A stretch of 57,764 bases of DNA, taken from contig DVNG01000031.1 in NCBI GenBank assembly GCA_018714545.1, positions 1-57,764 on the forward strand, in the 5' to 3' direction. Source of the DNA: Limousia pullorum. GTDB lineage: Bacteria; Bacillota; Clostridia; Oscillospirales; Acutalibacteraceae. Made by a program: the position numbers and the translations under genes. The notes under the pieces are model-generated. The model worked only from the letters and a program-made list of their open reading frames with translations, was not told the origin of the DNA and did no database searches. Positions 57,630 through 57,764 of the stretch are shown here, one piece after another (the stretch's first letter is position 1; each line of letters starts with the position of its first letter).

Positions 57630-57764
57630 ATGACGTATTCTCCTTGGGGAGCCAAAAGCTACTCCGTACTGGAAAGACTGACACCTCTTTCTGATAAACA
57701 GATTACGAATAAGTTGGATGTTGACGGCTGATTGCCGTACTTCGAATATAGAACAAGGCAGTAA
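57630..57764 (+). other. Unexplained frame with one in-frame TGA at the window edge
   Basis: ATG 57630 opens 33 codons (MTYSPWGAKSYSVLERL...) to TGA 57729, and the same frame continues 10 more codons (LPYFEYRTRQ) to TAA at the last base. The SD-like AGAGG touches the ATG, so translation is doubtful. It may be a pseudogene remnant, non-coding RNA or chance. Confidence 0.15.

Noticed and set aside
1..57764. Mobile elements, prophage or defence systems
   Set aside because: No transposase, integrase, phage structural gene, toxin-antitoxin pair, restriction enzyme or direct-repeat array was recognised; gene order and codon use look uniform and chromosomal.

Overview
The window reads as a chromosomal segment of an anaerobic, Gram-positive, low-to-moderate GC Clostridia, most likely a gut Ruminococcaceae/Oscillospirales relative. 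The evidence is consensus TTGACA-17-TATAAT promoters, strong GGAGG ribosome binding sites with frequent TTG and GTG starts, a T-box, a purine riboswitch, a LicT-type antiterminator, lipoproteins with Thr/Glu-rich linkers, and two secreted proteins ending in type I dockerin repeats. No phage, insertion sequence, CRISPR array or rRNA was seen. The lineage call is inference; no marker gene was searched.

Layout. 1-64: 3' part of tRNA-Val. 213-3527: xpt and a GntR (YtrA-like)-ABC exporter operon, both leftward. 3531-10562: a complete phosphate regulon (pstSCAB, phoU, then a PhoB/PhoR pair with its own promoter). PstS is circularly permuted and is preceded by repeated TTAACA/TTTACA half-sites. 10561-14654: a small leftward gene, a triple zinc-ribbon protein, ispD, ispF and an orphan binding lipoprotein. 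14720-19401: a beta-glucoside operon (RAT/terminator, licT-like antiterminator, PTS EIIBC with a degenerate EIIA-like tail, GH1 phospho-beta-glucosidase). 19411-23982: small lipoprotein, membrane and XRE genes, then an acyl-CoA synthetase with an HTH-cupin regulator. 24122-27346: two secreted dockerin proteins. 27362-28646: two paralogous lipoproteins with duplicated promoters.

28667-35824 is a leftward seven-gene run: a FecBCD-type ABC importer, then the FAD, 2Fe-2S and molybdopterin subunits of a xanthine dehydrogenase-type hydroxylase, then a MocA-like nucleotidyltransferase. Directly upstream lies an NCS2 purine permease under a guanine-class riboswitch (35837-37431). With xpt at the left end this gives the window a purine theme. 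37568-40386: asnS-asnA, both under one asparagine-specific T-box. 40522-42346: an NrdD-C-terminus-like small protein and an orphan EctB-like aminotransferase with a TTG start.

42561-50955: housekeeping genes on the plus strand (DUF896, CNNM/CorC-type protein, TepA, UppP, FtsK/SpoIIIE, YgiQ). 50976-52259: a MerR regulator overlapping tail-to-tail with a family 8 glycosyltransferase. 52260-52742: AT-rich DNA with an orphan terminator that may end a small RNA. 52743-56867: an MBOAT O-acyltransferase and two tandemly duplicated DHHW/AlgJ-like proteins, probably a cell-surface polysaccharide O-acetylation system. 56925-57764: an unrecognised gene and an unexplained tail.

The observations most worth following up are the permuted PstS, the PTS protein whose EIIA-like domain has lost both active-site histidines, the ABC importer coupled to the molybdenum hydroxylase (candidate molybdate/tungstate uptake), the riboswitch with an SD-sequestering hairpin, and the candidate small RNA.
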